DNA of 16,985 nt from DATAOG01 sp046727895. GTDB taxonomy: Bacteria > Pseudomonadota > Alphaproteobacteria > Geminicoccales > Geminicoccaceae. This document shows, one piece after another, positions 5,682 through 13,605 of this stretch. The translations under genes and the position numbers were made by a program. Numbering within the stretch: position 1 is the first letter of the stretch; each line of letters starts with the position of its first letter. Under the pieces are notes generated by a model. That model did no database searches, had not been told where the DNA came from, and saw only the letters and a program-made list of their open reading frames with translations. The stretch lies in NCBI GenBank assembly GCA_046727895.1, contig JBKPDM010000330.1, forward strand, positions 1-16,985. The letters run 5' to 3'.

Positions 5682-7079
5682 ATGACCAGCGCTTCTTCCG
5701 CGCGCGACTGCGGTTGCGCCGCCGCCGACCCGCTCGCCCCGGCCCCGGCGGCGCTCGACGAGACGTCGGGCGTGCCCTGCTGCCCGCAGCTCGACCCTGA
5801 TCGCAGCTGCGATGCCATCGACTTCCACTATCGCCTGATCCACAACGCGACCGTCACCATCGACAACCAGGTCCGCCGGGTGCCGGTCGAGGTGATCCTG
5901 CACGCCCGGCTCGAGCGCTGCCCCGGCCCGCTCGCGCTCGGCGATCTGGTCTACAGCACGACGCTACTGCCGGGCGAGACGGTGCGCCTGTTCAGCACCG
6001 ACCGGCGCACCCGCTTCTCACTCGACAGCGCGACTAGCGTCAGCTACCGGCGCGAGCAGACCTCAGAAGAGCGCTACTTCATGTCGAGCATGAGCGACTT
6101 CATGTCCGACCTGACGGTGCGCGACGAGGCTCGCTCGGCCAATCAAAAGCGCGGCTCGCTCGAGACCCATGGCGAGACCAACGGCGCGCTCGAGGCCTTC
6201 TTCGCCGGGCCGTCGGTCGACGTCAAAGGCTCGTACAACGCCGAATCGACCAGCGATTTCCTGCGCGAACTGAACCAGCACGCCCGCGCCTCGTCTGAGC
6301 GGGCGGTCGAGGCGACCCGCTCGGCAAGCTCGGTCTCGATCGGCGAAGTGCAGTCGCGCAGCCACGCCGAGGGCGAGTCCGAGGACCACTTCGAGTCCGC
6401 CTCGCGCAGCTTCAGCAACCCGAACCACTGCCACGCGGTGACGTACTATTTCTACCAGATCAACAAGACGCAGACCGTCCGCCTGACTCTGGAATCGATC
6501 CAGCGGCGGGTGATCGATCCGGCCGGGGATACGCGCATCGCCAACAATCCGTTCACCTCGCGCGGCGAGGTGTCGGTGATCCCGAGCGCGGTCCTGGCGA
6601 CCGATAAGCAGCGCCTCGAGATCGAGCAGATTGGCCGGCAGAGCGTGGCCGCGGCGCAGGCCGACGCCGGCTCGGGCGCCGCCCAGACCCTGCTCGCGAC
6701 GCGCCTGTCGACGGCAAGCTTCGCGGTCGCCCAGCCTGCCGAGCCGCTCGCCTCCGACGTGCGGGCCAAAGCACTCGCCGCGGTCGACGCCGACCTCGCC
6801 AAGGCCGGCCTGATCGATCGCAAGACCGGCAATGTGACCGACGAGGTCAAGGCCAGCTTCGCGTACGAGGCGACCTCCTCGCTGCCGACCCCCGGCATGC
6901 TGGTGCGCGGCTGCCTCGATGAGTGCAACATCTGCGAACCGGCGGTGATGCGTGAGATCGAGCTCGATCTGGAGCGCAGGCAGCTCGAGAACGAGCTTCT
7001 GAAGCGCCGGATCGAGCTCCTCGACAAGGCGCAGGAGTATCGCTGCTGCCCCTGCGAGGCGCCCACCGAAGCGGCGTAA
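5682..7079 (+). CDS. Unassigned 465-residue protein with terminal cysteine clusters and a C-terminal coiled coil
   Basis: I do not recognise a named family. Strong GC3 bias, a near-consensus promoter and AAGGA about 10 bases before the ATG support a real gene. No signal peptide or membrane segment is seen, so it is probably cytosolic. The N-terminus is cysteine-rich (C10, C12, C33, C34, C43). About 48-104 looks beta-rich (VTIDNQVRRVPVEVILHARL, then TTLLPGETVRLF). About 120-245 is polar, rich in Ser, Glu and Arg (TSEERYFMSSMSDFMSDL, SHAEGESEDHFESASRSFSN). An ordered core follows, CHAVTYYFYQINKTQTVRL (250-268), then alanine-rich helices. The C-terminus has C411, C415 and C418, a charged coiled coil (about 423-453), and C455, C456 and C458. 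There are 13 cysteines in all. It is divergent from arsRM across 224 bases. A metal-binding or oligomeric structural role is possible but unproven. Confidence 0.85.
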   Translation: MTSASSARDCGCAAADPLAPAPAALDETSGVPCCPQLDPDRSCDAIDFHYRLIHNATVTIDNQVRRVPVEVILHARLERCPGPLALGDLVYSTTLLPGETVRLFSTDRRTRFSLDSATSVSYRREQTSEERYFMSSMSDFMSDLTVRDEARSANQKRGSLETHGETNGALEAFFAGPSVDVKGSYNAESTSDFLRELNQHARASSERAVEATRSASSVSIGEVQSRSHAEGESEDHFESASRSFSNPNHCHAVTYYFYQINKTQTVRLTLESIQRRVIDPAGDTRIANNPFTSRGEVSVIPSAVLATDKQRLEIEQIGRQSVAAAQADAGSGAAQTLLATRLSTASFAVAQPAEPLASDVRAKALAAVDADLAKAGLIDRKTGNVTDEVKASFAYEATSSLPTPGMLVRGCLDECNICEPAVMREIELDLERRQLENELLKRRIELLDKAQEYRCCPCEAPTEAA

Positions 7080-7115
7080 GCCCGTCGGCTCGACGTCTCG
7101 GACCTGTGCGTGCCA

Positions 7116-7133
7116 GGGCCTCAGCCGAGGCCC
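7116..7133. terminator. Hairpin between convergent genes, candidate bidirectional terminator
   Basis: GGGCCTC-AGCC-GAGGCCC has perfect 7-bp arms and a 4-base loop, midway between the stop of the unassigned gene (7079) and the stop of the aldehyde dehydrogenase gene (7197). No T-run follows on either strand, so intrinsic termination is only possible. Confidence 0.45.
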
Positions 7134-7196
7134 CGGCCGCTCAGAGCGTTTGCGGCCCGAGATGCTCACGCATCGGCTCGAAATGACCAGGACGGG

Positions 7197-8633
7197 CTAG
7201 GGCAGGGTGTAGGCGGTCTTGACCGTGGTGTAGAACTCGACGGCGTAGCGGCCCTGCTCGCGCGGGCCGTAGCTCGAGCCCTTCCGGCCGCCGAACGGCA
7301 CGTGGTAGTCGACCCCGGCGGTTGGCAGATTGACCATCACGAGGCCGGCCTCGGCATTCCGCCGGAAGTGGCTCGCATGCTTCAGCGAGGTCGTGCAGAT
7401 CCCGGACGAGAGGCCATAGGGGGTGTCGTTGGCGACCGCGAGCGCCTCGTCGTAGTCCTTGACCCGGATCACCGAGGCGACCGGCCCGAACACCTCCTCC
7501 TGGTTGATCCGCATCGCGTTGGCGGTCTCAGTGATCAGCGCCGGCTGCAGATAGTAGCCCTCGGTCTCGCGCTTCAGCCGCTCGCCGCCCCAGGCCAGCC
7601 GGCCGCCCTCCTTCTGGCCGATCTCGAGATAGGAGAGGTCCTGCTCAAGCTGGCCCTGATCGACCACCGGGCCGACCTGGGTCCCGGGCTTGAGCGCGTG
7701 GTCGACCTTCAGCATCTTCATGGCTTCGACCACCGCGCCCACGAAACGGTCGTGGATCTTTTCGGTTACGATCAGGCGCGAGGACGCGGTGCAGCGCTGC
7801 CCGGTCTGGAAGAAGGCGCCGTTGACCGCGACGTTGACGGCCGTGTCGAGATCGGCGTCGTCGAGCACAACGAGCGGGTTCTTCCCGCCCATCTCGAGCT
7901 GGAAGCGGGCAAGGCGCGCGGCGCACTTCTGAGCGATGTGCCTGCCGGTATCGACCGACCCGGTGAAGCTCACTGCCGCGACGTCGGGCGAGTCGAGGAT
8001 CGCCTCGCCGACCACCGAGCCCCGGCCCATGACCAGGTTGAACACGCCCTCGGGCAGGCCGTGGTTGCTGAGGATCTCGGCGATCGCCCATGCCGAGCCC
8101 GGCACCAGGTCAGCCGGCTTGAACACCACCGTGTTGCCGTAGGCGAGCGCTGGCGCGATCTTCCAGGCGGGGATCGCGAGCGGGAAGTTCCAGGGCGTGA
8201 TCAGCCCGACCACGCCGAGCGGCTCGCGGGTCACGTCGACCTCGACGCCGGGCCGGACCGAGGGCACCCGCTCGCCCGCGAGGCGGAGCGTCTCGCCCGC
8301 GAAGAACTTGAAGATCTGACCCGCGCGCCCGGCCTCGCCGATGCCGTCAGCGAGCGGCTTGCCCTCCTCGCGCGACAGCAGCTCGCCGAGCTCCTGCCCG
8401 CGCTTGAGGATCTCGTCGCCGGTCGCGTCGAGCAGATCGAACCGCTGCTGTGGGGTGCTCCTCGACCAGGCGGGAAAGGCCGCCCTGGCGGCGGCGATCG
8501 CTCGTTCCGCGGTCGCCCGGTCGGCGCGGGCGAAGGTGCCGACCACGTCCTTGACGTCGGACGGGTTGATGTCGTCGGCGCCCTCGCCGCCCTCGACCCA
8601 CTGGCCGCCGATCAGATGCGCCTTCAGTGCCAT
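7197..8633 (-). CDS. NAD(P)-dependent aldehyde dehydrogenase, probably alpha-ketoglutaric semialdehyde dehydrogenase
   Basis: Aldehyde dehydrogenase superfamily member of 478 residues, full length. The ATG at 8631-8633 has GGGAG about 8 bases upstream; a longer in-frame start at 8768 would overlap the upstream gene and is rejected. Key residues are N149 in TPWNFPLAIP, the cofactor site FTGSVDTG (223-230), general base E247 in QLEMGGKNP and nucleophile C281 in GQRCTASSR. The C-terminal run GVDYHVPFGGRKGSS, then GPREQGRYA, recalls alpha-ketoglutaric semialdehyde (2,5-dioxopentanoate) dehydrogenases of proteobacterial pentose and aldarate pathways. Those enzymes oxidise the semialdehyde to 2-oxoglutarate. 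The gene lies 29 bases downstream of a sugar epimerase-like gene on the same strand, which supports a sugar-catabolic role. The exact substrate is inferred. Confidence 0.9.
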   Translation of the reverse strand: MALKAHLIGGQWVEGGEGADDINPSDVKDVVGTFARADRATAERAIAAARAAFPAWSRSTPQQRFDLLDATGDEILKRGQELGELLSREEGKPLADGIGEAGRAGQIFKFFAGETLRLAGERVPSVRPGVEVDVTREPLGVVGLITPWNFPLAIPAWKIAPALAYGNTVVFKPADLVPGSAWAIAEILSNHGLPEGVFNLVMGRGSVVGEAILDSPDVAAVSFTGSVDTGRHIAQKCAARLARFQLEMGGKNPLVVLDDADLDTAVNVAVNGAFFQTGQRCTASSRLIVTEKIHDRFVGAVVEAMKMLKVDHALKPGTQVGPVVDQGQLEQDLSYLEIGQKEGGRLAWGGERLKRETEGYYLQPALITETANAMRINQEEVFGPVASVIRVKDYDEALAVANDTPYGLSSGICTTSLKHASHFRRNAEAGLVMVNLPTAGVDYHVPFGGRKGSSYGPREQGRYAVEFYTTVKTAYTLP

Positions 8634-8662
8634 GGCTCTGCTCCCCGATGACGACGTCGTTG

Positions 8663-9541
8663 CTACGGCGAGGCGGTGATCCGGTGCTCGGCCGCCTCCC
8701 ATTCGGCGGCCATGAAACGGCGCGCATGCCGGGCGAGATCGTCGCTGTCGGTCCAGATCTGGCGCCACACCGCGAGATCCGCGTTGAGCTTGGGGTCGCC
8801 GATGCCGGCGCTGAACGCCTCGAAGGTGATTCCGCCCCGATAGCCAATCCTGGCGAGCGCCGCGAACTGGGCGCCGAAATCGATCGTGCCCGTGCCCAGA
8901 TAGCCGCGGTGGCTCTCGTTGACATGGAAGTAGCCGAGCCGCGCGCCGCAGCGCTCGATTGCCGCCGCCGGATCACCCTCCTCGATGTTCATGTGATAGC
9001 TGTCGAGGTGCACGACGATGTTGTCGGCGCCGATCTGGTCGATCAGCTCGAGGGCCTGACCGCCGGTGTTGATTTGGTTGCTCTCGTAGCGGTTAACCGG
9101 CTCGAGGCCGAGCGTGAGGCCAGACTCGGCCGCCCGCTTGGCGAGGCGGCCGAGCACCCGGATGCAGTTCCACCGGCCCGCCTCGCTCGGCGCCGCGGCG
9201 TATTTGCCGAGGGCGGAGTAGAGCACGCCGGTCAGCAGCCGCGCACCGAGATCGCGCGCGACGCTCAGCGCGAAGTTGAGCTTGGCCTCGCCGCGCGCGA
9301 CGTTCTCCGGATCGCCGCTTGAGATGTCGCTTGAGAAATCGAGGCCGAGCGAAGCTACCGGCTGAATGCCGCTTCGTTCCAGCTGACGCCGGGTCCGTTG
9401 GATGTCGACCTTACTCGGGTCGAGCAGCGGGATCTCCAGGATCTGGAAGCCGAGCGCCGCCGCGGCGGTGATCGCACGTTCGCTCTCCGGTTCGCTCCAG
9501 CCACTGACGAAAACGAGGGCGTGGACGCCGAGCGGGTTCAT
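8663..9541 (-). CDS. Sugar epimerase/isomerase of the D-tagatose 3-epimerase-like TIM-barrel family
   Basis: A 292-residue xylose-isomerase-like TIM barrel. Family members epimerise ketoses at C3 or isomerise related sugars with a divalent metal. The four metal and catalytic ligands fall in the expected order: E147 in GLEPVNRYE, D180 in HLDSYHMNIEE, H206 in FHVNESHRG and E241 in TFEAFS. Each is offset by the same five residues from the Pseudomonas cichorii enzyme (152, 185, 211, 246), which supports full-length alignment. The ATG at 9541 has GGAG about 8 bases upstream. The aldehyde dehydrogenase gene follows 29 bases downstream, so the two are probably co-transcribed. The hydroxyacid dehydrogenase gene is divergent. 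The true sugar is unknown; ketose 3-epimerases and other isomerases are hard to separate by motif. Confidence 0.88.
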   Translation of the reverse strand: MNPLGVHALVFVSGWSEPESERAITAAAALGFQILEIPLLDPSKVDIQRTRRQLERSGIQPVASLGLDFSSDISSGDPENVARGEAKLNFALSVARDLGARLLTGVLYSALGKYAAAPSEAGRWNCIRVLGRLAKRAAESGLTLGLEPVNRYESNQINTGGQALELIDQIGADNIVVHLDSYHMNIEEGDPAAAIERCGARLGYFHVNESHRGYLGTGTIDFGAQFAALARIGYRGGITFEAFSAGIGDPKLNADLAVWRQIWTDSDDLARHARRFMAAEWEAAEHRITASP

Positions 9542-9618
9542 GGATGCGCTCCGCTTGTTCGGGCGAAAAAACTAAGTCAGCTCGGTCGCCCTGTCACGCG
9601 CCGCCTGCGGCACAGTCG

Positions 9619-9646
9619 TTGCCTGCGCCGCGCGTTGCGCTAGCAT
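9619..9646 (+). promoter_or_regulatory. Weak candidate promoter of the hydroxyacid dehydrogenase gene
   Basis: TTGCCT (9619-9624), a 16-base spacer, then TAGCAT (9641-9646), in the 155-base divergent gap before the gene at 9697. Each box matches the consensus at 4 of 6 positions. Suggestive only. Confidence 0.3.
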
Positions 9647-9696
9647 GGGAAAGGACCCCTCGAGGCTCCCGCGGGCTACCTCCGGAGAGAAGCACC

Positions 9697-10728
9697 ATGA
9701 GCGCCGCGAAGCCCCTGATCCTGTTCGATCCGCTGCCGCGCACCCTTGAGATGTGCTTCTCGCCGCCGGCGCAGGCCCGCCTGCACGAGCTCGGCCGCCT
9801 GATCGTCCACGAGCAAGGCCGCATGCCCGCCGATCTGGTCGAGCGGCATCTTGCGGAGGTCGAGGTCGTGATCGGCCAGACCGATCTGCCGGCCGAACGC
9901 CTCGCCCGCGCGCCGAAGCTCCGCGCGATCTTCAACATCGAGGGCAATTTCCTACCCAACATCGACTACCAGAGCTGCTTTCGGCGGAGCATCTGGGTTC
10001 TGAACGCGAGCCCGGTTTTCGCCCAGGCGGTGGCCGAGATGGCGCTCGGCATGATGGTCGATCTCGCCCGCGACATCTCGGCGGGGGATCGTGCCGTTCG
10101 CGAGGGCCGCGAGCTCTACGGCCTGGAGAGCAATGCCGAGGCGTTTCTGATCCAGGAGCAGCCGGTCGGCCTGATCGGCTTCGGCGACCTGGGCCGGGCT
10201 TTCCGCCGCCTCCTGGTGCCATTCGGCTGCCCGGTCAAGGTCTTTGACCCCTGGCTGCCGGATCTCCTGATCCGCGACCACGGCTGTGAGCCTGCGGGCC
10301 TCGACGAGCTGCTCGCGAGCTCCCGGATCATCGCCGTGTTTGCCGCCGTCACCGCCGAGAACTGGGCCATGCTCGGGCGGCGCGAGCTCGCGCTGATCAA
10401 GCCGGGCAGCCTGTTCCTGTTGATGAGCCGGGCGGCCGTGGTCGATTTCGAGGCCTTGGTCGAGGCGGTCGCCGAGGGCCGCTTCAAGGCCGCGATCGAC
10501 GTCTTCCCCGAGGAACCCTGGGCGAAGGGCCATCGGGCCCGCCAGCTCGAGGGCATGCTGCTTTCGGCGCACCGTGCCGGCGCTCTTGACGAGGTGTTCA
10601 AGCGGATCGGCAATCTGGCGCTGGCCGATCTCGAGCTGGTGCTGCGCGGCCTGCCGCCGGTGATGTGCAAGCGCGCGGAGCCCGAGACGGTGGCGCGCCT
10701 GCGCTCGATGCCGGTAACGAAGTCATGA
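9697..10728 (+). CDS. D-isomer-specific 2-hydroxyacid dehydrogenase family protein
   Basis: NAD(P)-dependent oxidoreductase of 343 residues, normal for the family. The ATG at 9697 has GGAGAG about 8 bases upstream; an in-frame ATG at 9544 would overlap the divergent promoter region and is rejected. The Rossmann nucleotide site is GLIGFGDLGRAFRR (158-171), with acidic D184 ending the second strand (KVFDPW), which favours NAD. The catalytic set looks complete: R245 in LLMSRAAVVD, a glutamate in VFPEEP (272-273) and H292 in SAHRAG. The arginine motif is unusual, since relatives normally have Arg-Gly where this has Arg-Ala. The family reduces 2-keto acids or oxidises D-2-hydroxy acids, and some members act on phosphoglycerate, glyoxylate or sugar acids. 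Being divergent from an epimerase and an aldehyde dehydrogenase, it probably belongs to the same catabolic route. Confidence 0.87.
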   Translation: MSAAKPLILFDPLPRTLEMCFSPPAQARLHELGRLIVHEQGRMPADLVERHLAEVEVVIGQTDLPAERLARAPKLRAIFNIEGNFLPNIDYQSCFRRSIWVLNASPVFAQAVAEMALGMMVDLARDISAGDRAVREGRELYGLESNAEAFLIQEQPVGLIGFGDLGRAFRRLLVPFGCPVKVFDPWLPDLLIRDHGCEPAGLDELLASSRIIAVFAAVTAENWAMLGRRELALIKPGSLFLLMSRAAVVDFEALVEAVAEGRFKAAIDVFPEEPWAKGHRARQLEGMLLSAHRAGALDEVFKRIGNLALADLELVLRGLPPVMCKRAEPETVARLRSMPVTKS

Positions 10729-10892
10729 AGCGTGGGACGCTTCTGCGCTCGCGAAAATATTCCATAAAGGTCGGAAAAAATCCTTCCGTTTGTGCATGAT
10801 CCGAGTAACCTCATGAGTTGACGGCAAGACTTATTCTGAGCTGCTGTGGATGATGTGTGTATTGTTTGTGCAGCAAAATGCATTTCGACGCG

Positions 10893-10930
10893 CTGATCCG
10901 CTCGGCTAAGCTCGTAGGACCGAGGATCAG
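10893..10930 (+). promoter_or_regulatory. dcd: Hairpin in the dcd leader, next to the ribosome binding site
   Basis: CTGATCC (10893-10899) pairs with GGATCAG (10924-10930). After a GC bulge, TCGG (10902-10905) pairs with CCGA (10920-10923), leaving a 14-base loop. The stem ends exactly where the purine-rich ribosome binding site begins (10931). It could tune translation, end upstream transcripts or bind a protein. No promoter in the preceding AT-richer stretch (about 10740-10890) is convincing. Confidence 0.45.
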
Positions 10931-10945
10931 AAGAGGTAAGGCGCA

Positions 10946-12121
10946 ATGGCCCGGATCGCACCCGAACTGTTCGCCGACGATCCCGACCAAGCGTCGTCGG
11001 ATACGCTGCATGCGACCGGTCTGCTGCCGGCCCAACATCTGCGGGGCATGATCGAGCGGAGCCGGGAGATCCAGTCGCTCGTGCCGATCGACCCGGCGCA
11101 GATCCAGCCGGCAAGCCTGGATCTGCGTCTCGGCCGGACCGCGTATCGCGTCCGCGCGAGCTTTCTGCCGGGGGAAGAGGCACCCGTGCAGGAGAAGATC
11201 GAGGCCTTGGCCATGCACCGCTTCGAACTCGGCGACCACGGGGCGGTGCTCGAGAAGGGCTGCGTCTACATTGTCGAGTTGATCGAGAGTCTGGCGCTGA
11301 AAAAGCGCACCTCGGCGATTGCCAATCCGAAAAGCTCGATCGGCCGGATCGACGTGTTCACCCGCCTGATCACCGATCATGGCGTCGAGTTCGACCGCGT
11401 GCGGGCCAACTACCAGGGCCCGCTCTACGCAGAGATCTCGCCGCGCACCTTCAGCATTCTGGTCCGCACGGGCGACCGGCTCAATCAGATTCGAATCAAG
11501 CGCGGCACGCCCTTGTCGAGCGACGACGCCATGCGTCGTCTGAACGAGCGGGACATGCTGGTCGACCCCGGCCTCGAGCGCGAGGAGATCAAGAAGGGGG
11601 TGCCGATCACGGTTGACCTCGCCGGCGCCACTGCGGGCGCGGTTGTCGGCTATCGGGCGAAAAAGCACGCCGGCCTGATCGATCTGCGCCGCATCCAACA
11701 CTATGAGCCCGGCGATTTCTGGTATCCGTTGCATGCCAGCCGAGACCGTGCGCTGGTCCTGGATCCCGGCGAGTTCTACATTCTGGCGTCCAAGCAGGCG
11801 GTGCGCGTGCCGGCCGACCATGCCGCCGAGATGCTCGCCTACGACACCGCCATGGGCGAATTCCGTGTTCACTACGCGGGCTTCTTCGACCCCGGCTTCG
11901 GCCATCCCGACGCGGGAGGCGCCGGGGTCGACGGCGAGGGCACGCGCGCGGTGCTCGAAGTGCGCTCGCACGAGGTGCCGTTCGTGCTCGAAGACGGCCA
12001 GCGGGTCGGCCGGCTGATCTACGAGCGTCTGATCGCCCGGCCCGATCGTCTCTATGGCACGGACATCGGTTCCTCCTACCAGCGCCAGGGTCTGGCGCTC
12101 TCCAAGCATTTCAAGGCCTGA
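10946..12121 (+). CDS. dcd: Long-form dCTP deaminase (two-domain DCD)
   Basis: Deaminates dCTP to dUTP and ammonia in the cytosol, feeding thymidylate synthesis. At 391 residues it is about twice the E. coli enzyme and matches the long DCD family common in alphaproteobacteria, with two copies of the dUTPase-like fold. The first half has IQPASLDLRLG (53-63) and the active-site-type stretch NPKSSIGRIDVFTRLITD (127-144). The second half has VLDPGEFYILASKQAVRVP (271-289), GFFDPGFG (312-319) and SHEVPFVLEDGQRVGRLIYE. The ATG at 10946 is preceded by AAGAGGTAAGG, a good ribosome binding site. It stands alone between a hydroxyacid dehydrogenase and an ABC importer and shows no functional link to either. 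Confidence 0.93.
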   Translation: MARIAPELFADDPDQASSDTLHATGLLPAQHLRGMIERSREIQSLVPIDPAQIQPASLDLRLGRTAYRVRASFLPGEEAPVQEKIEALAMHRFELGDHGAVLEKGCVYIVELIESLALKKRTSAIANPKSSIGRIDVFTRLITDHGVEFDRVRANYQGPLYAEISPRTFSILVRTGDRLNQIRIKRGTPLSSDDAMRRLNERDMLVDPGLEREEIKKGVPITVDLAGATAGAVVGYRAKKHAGLIDLRRIQHYEPGDFWYPLHASRDRALVLDPGEFYILASKQAVRVPADHAAEMLAYDTAMGEFRVHYAGFFDPGFGHPDAGGAGVDGEGTRAVLEVRSHEVPFVLEDGQRVGRLIYERLIARPDRLYGTDIGSSYQRQGLALSKHFKA

Positions 12122-12236
12122 GCGCGGCAACCCCGGCGCGGGCTTGAAGGCGGGCCTGATCACCATAATTCGTTGTGAAACACCGGCTGCTGCACTCAGG
12201 GGAGAGTGTCGCTGCAAAACAAGGGAGAACGGTACA

Positions 12237-13595
12237 ATGAAGCGGTCCCGACGTCTGCTATCCTGCCTCGGCATGATCGCCGGCGCTAACCTGGCCCTTG
12301 GCGCGGTCGCGCAGGCCGAGACGATCACGATCTGGTGGAATAAGGGCTACTTCCCGGCCGAGGACGAGGCTCTTCGCACCATGATCGGCGAATGGGAGAA
12401 ACAGACCGGCAACAAGGTCAATCTCTCCTTCTACAGCGGGGCCGACATTCCGACGAAGATCATTTCGGCGATCACGTCCGGCAACGTCCCGGACGTCGCG
12501 TACGCCGACATCGACGATTTCGCCATCGCGCCACAGCAGGCATGGAAAGGCAATCTCGCCGACGTATCCGATGTCGTCGAGCCGTTGAAGGACAAGTACA
12601 CTAAGACGGCATTGCTCTCGGCGCATCTATACAATAACGAGGAGAAGAAGCGTAGCTATTATGCAGTGCCCTTAAAGCAGCAGGCGCTCCACGATTTCTA
12701 CTGGCGCCCGATGATCGAAGAAGCGGGGTACACAGACAAGGACATTCCGACGGCGTGGGATGACTATTGGAAGTTCTGGAAGGACGTGCAGGACAAGCTA
12801 CGCGACAAGGGTCGCAGAGTCTATGCGCTTGGCTGGCCGATGTCGACCGTCGATACCGACAACTTCTACACATTCTACCAGTACATGGTGGCCTACGGCG
12901 GCCGCGTGGTCAAACCCGACGGTACCTTGAACCTGACCGACGAGACGCGTCAAGCGGCGATCAAGGCACTGACCTTCATGACCGACAATTTCACAGCTGG
13001 CTACGTGCCGCCGAGCGCGATCAACTGGGGTGACCCCGACAACAACGTCGCGTTCTTCTCCAAGCAGATCATCATGACCAACAACGCGAGCCTGTCGATT
13101 CCGGCTGCGAAATTCGACGACAAGCAGCTCTATGAGCACGACATCGTCACGCGCGAGATGCCGAACACCCCGGCCGGCGAGCCGATGACCAGCCTGGTGG
13201 CGGTCAAGGTGGCGATCGTCCCCAAGGCCGCGCAGCGCATCGACCTCGCCAAGGACTTCCTCAAGTTCTTCGTCGACCCCAAGAACCTGGACCAGTACCT
13301 GGTCGCGGCGCGCGGCCGCTGGATGCCGGTCATGCCGGAGATCATCAAGAACGATCCGTTCTGGACCGATCCCAAGGATCCACACATTCCCGTCGCCGTG
13401 AAGCAGGAGGTCGACGGGCCGACCGAGCCCTGGCCGATGGCCTACAATCCGGCGTATGCGCAGGTGAATGCCGAAGAGGTCTGGGGCACCGCCGAGGGTG
13501 AGGTGCTGGTCCACGGCAAGACCCCGGAGCAGGCCGTCGACGAAGCGTTCCAGCGGATCAAGGAGATCTTCGCACAGTACACGGTCGCCGATTAG
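12237..13595 (+). CDS. ABC transporter extracellular solute-binding protein (CUT1 sugar type)
   Basis: Periplasmic binding protein of 452 residues in the family 1 sugar-binding group. The ATG at 12237 has GGGAG about 9 bases upstream and gives a clear signal peptide: KRSRR, a hydrophobic core, then AVAQA-ETITIWW with cleavage near residue 27. Typical features are ETITIWW at the mature N-terminus, SGNVPDVAYADIDDF in the first lobe, and RIDLAKDFLKFF near the C-terminus. It delivers ligand to the two permeases directly downstream; the first begins 11 bases after this stop. The ligand cannot be read from sequence: CUT1 systems take oligosaccharides, polyols and glycerol phosphates. The 115-base upstream gap has TTGAAG and CATAAT but only 14 bases apart, so no promoter is called. 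Confidence 0.9.
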   Translation: MKRSRRLLSCLGMIAGANLALGAVAQAETITIWWNKGYFPAEDEALRTMIGEWEKQTGNKVNLSFYSGADIPTKIISAITSGNVPDVAYADIDDFAIAPQQAWKGNLADVSDVVEPLKDKYTKTALLSAHLYNNEEKKRSYYAVPLKQQALHDFYWRPMIEEAGYTDKDIPTAWDDYWKFWKDVQDKLRDKGRRVYALGWPMSTVDTDNFYTFYQYMVAYGGRVVKPDGTLNLTDETRQAAIKALTFMTDNFTAGYVPPSAINWGDPDNNVAFFSKQIIMTNNASLSIPAAKFDDKQLYEHDIVTREMPNTPAGEPMTSLVAVKVAIVPKAAQRIDLAKDFLKFFVDPKNLDQYLVAARGRWMPVMPEIIKNDPFWTDPKDPHIPVAVKQEVDGPTEPWPMAYNPAYAQVNAEEVWGTAEGEVLVHGKTPEQAVDEAFQRIKEIFAQYTVAD

Positions 13596-13605
13596 CGAGG
13601 CTAAG

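Noticed and set aside
6063..7169. Minus-strand open frame (368 codons) opposite the unassigned gene
   Set aside because: Because the plus-strand gene is unknown I weighed both strands. The plus strand has a near-consensus promoter, a ribosome binding site and balanced composition with motifs. The minus frame is rich in Arg, Gly, Leu and Ala with no start signals.
7110..8651. Long plus-strand open frame (513 codons) opposite the aldehyde dehydrogenase gene
   Set aside because: It is antisense to a gene with full catalytic motifs, and the translation is low-complexity and rich in Arg, Asp, Gly and Leu. This is typical of shadow frames in GC-rich DNA.
10811..12328. Long minus-strand open frame (505 codons) opposite dcd
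   Set aside because: dcd on the plus strand has a ribosome binding site and clear family motifs. The antisense product has no recognisable domain.
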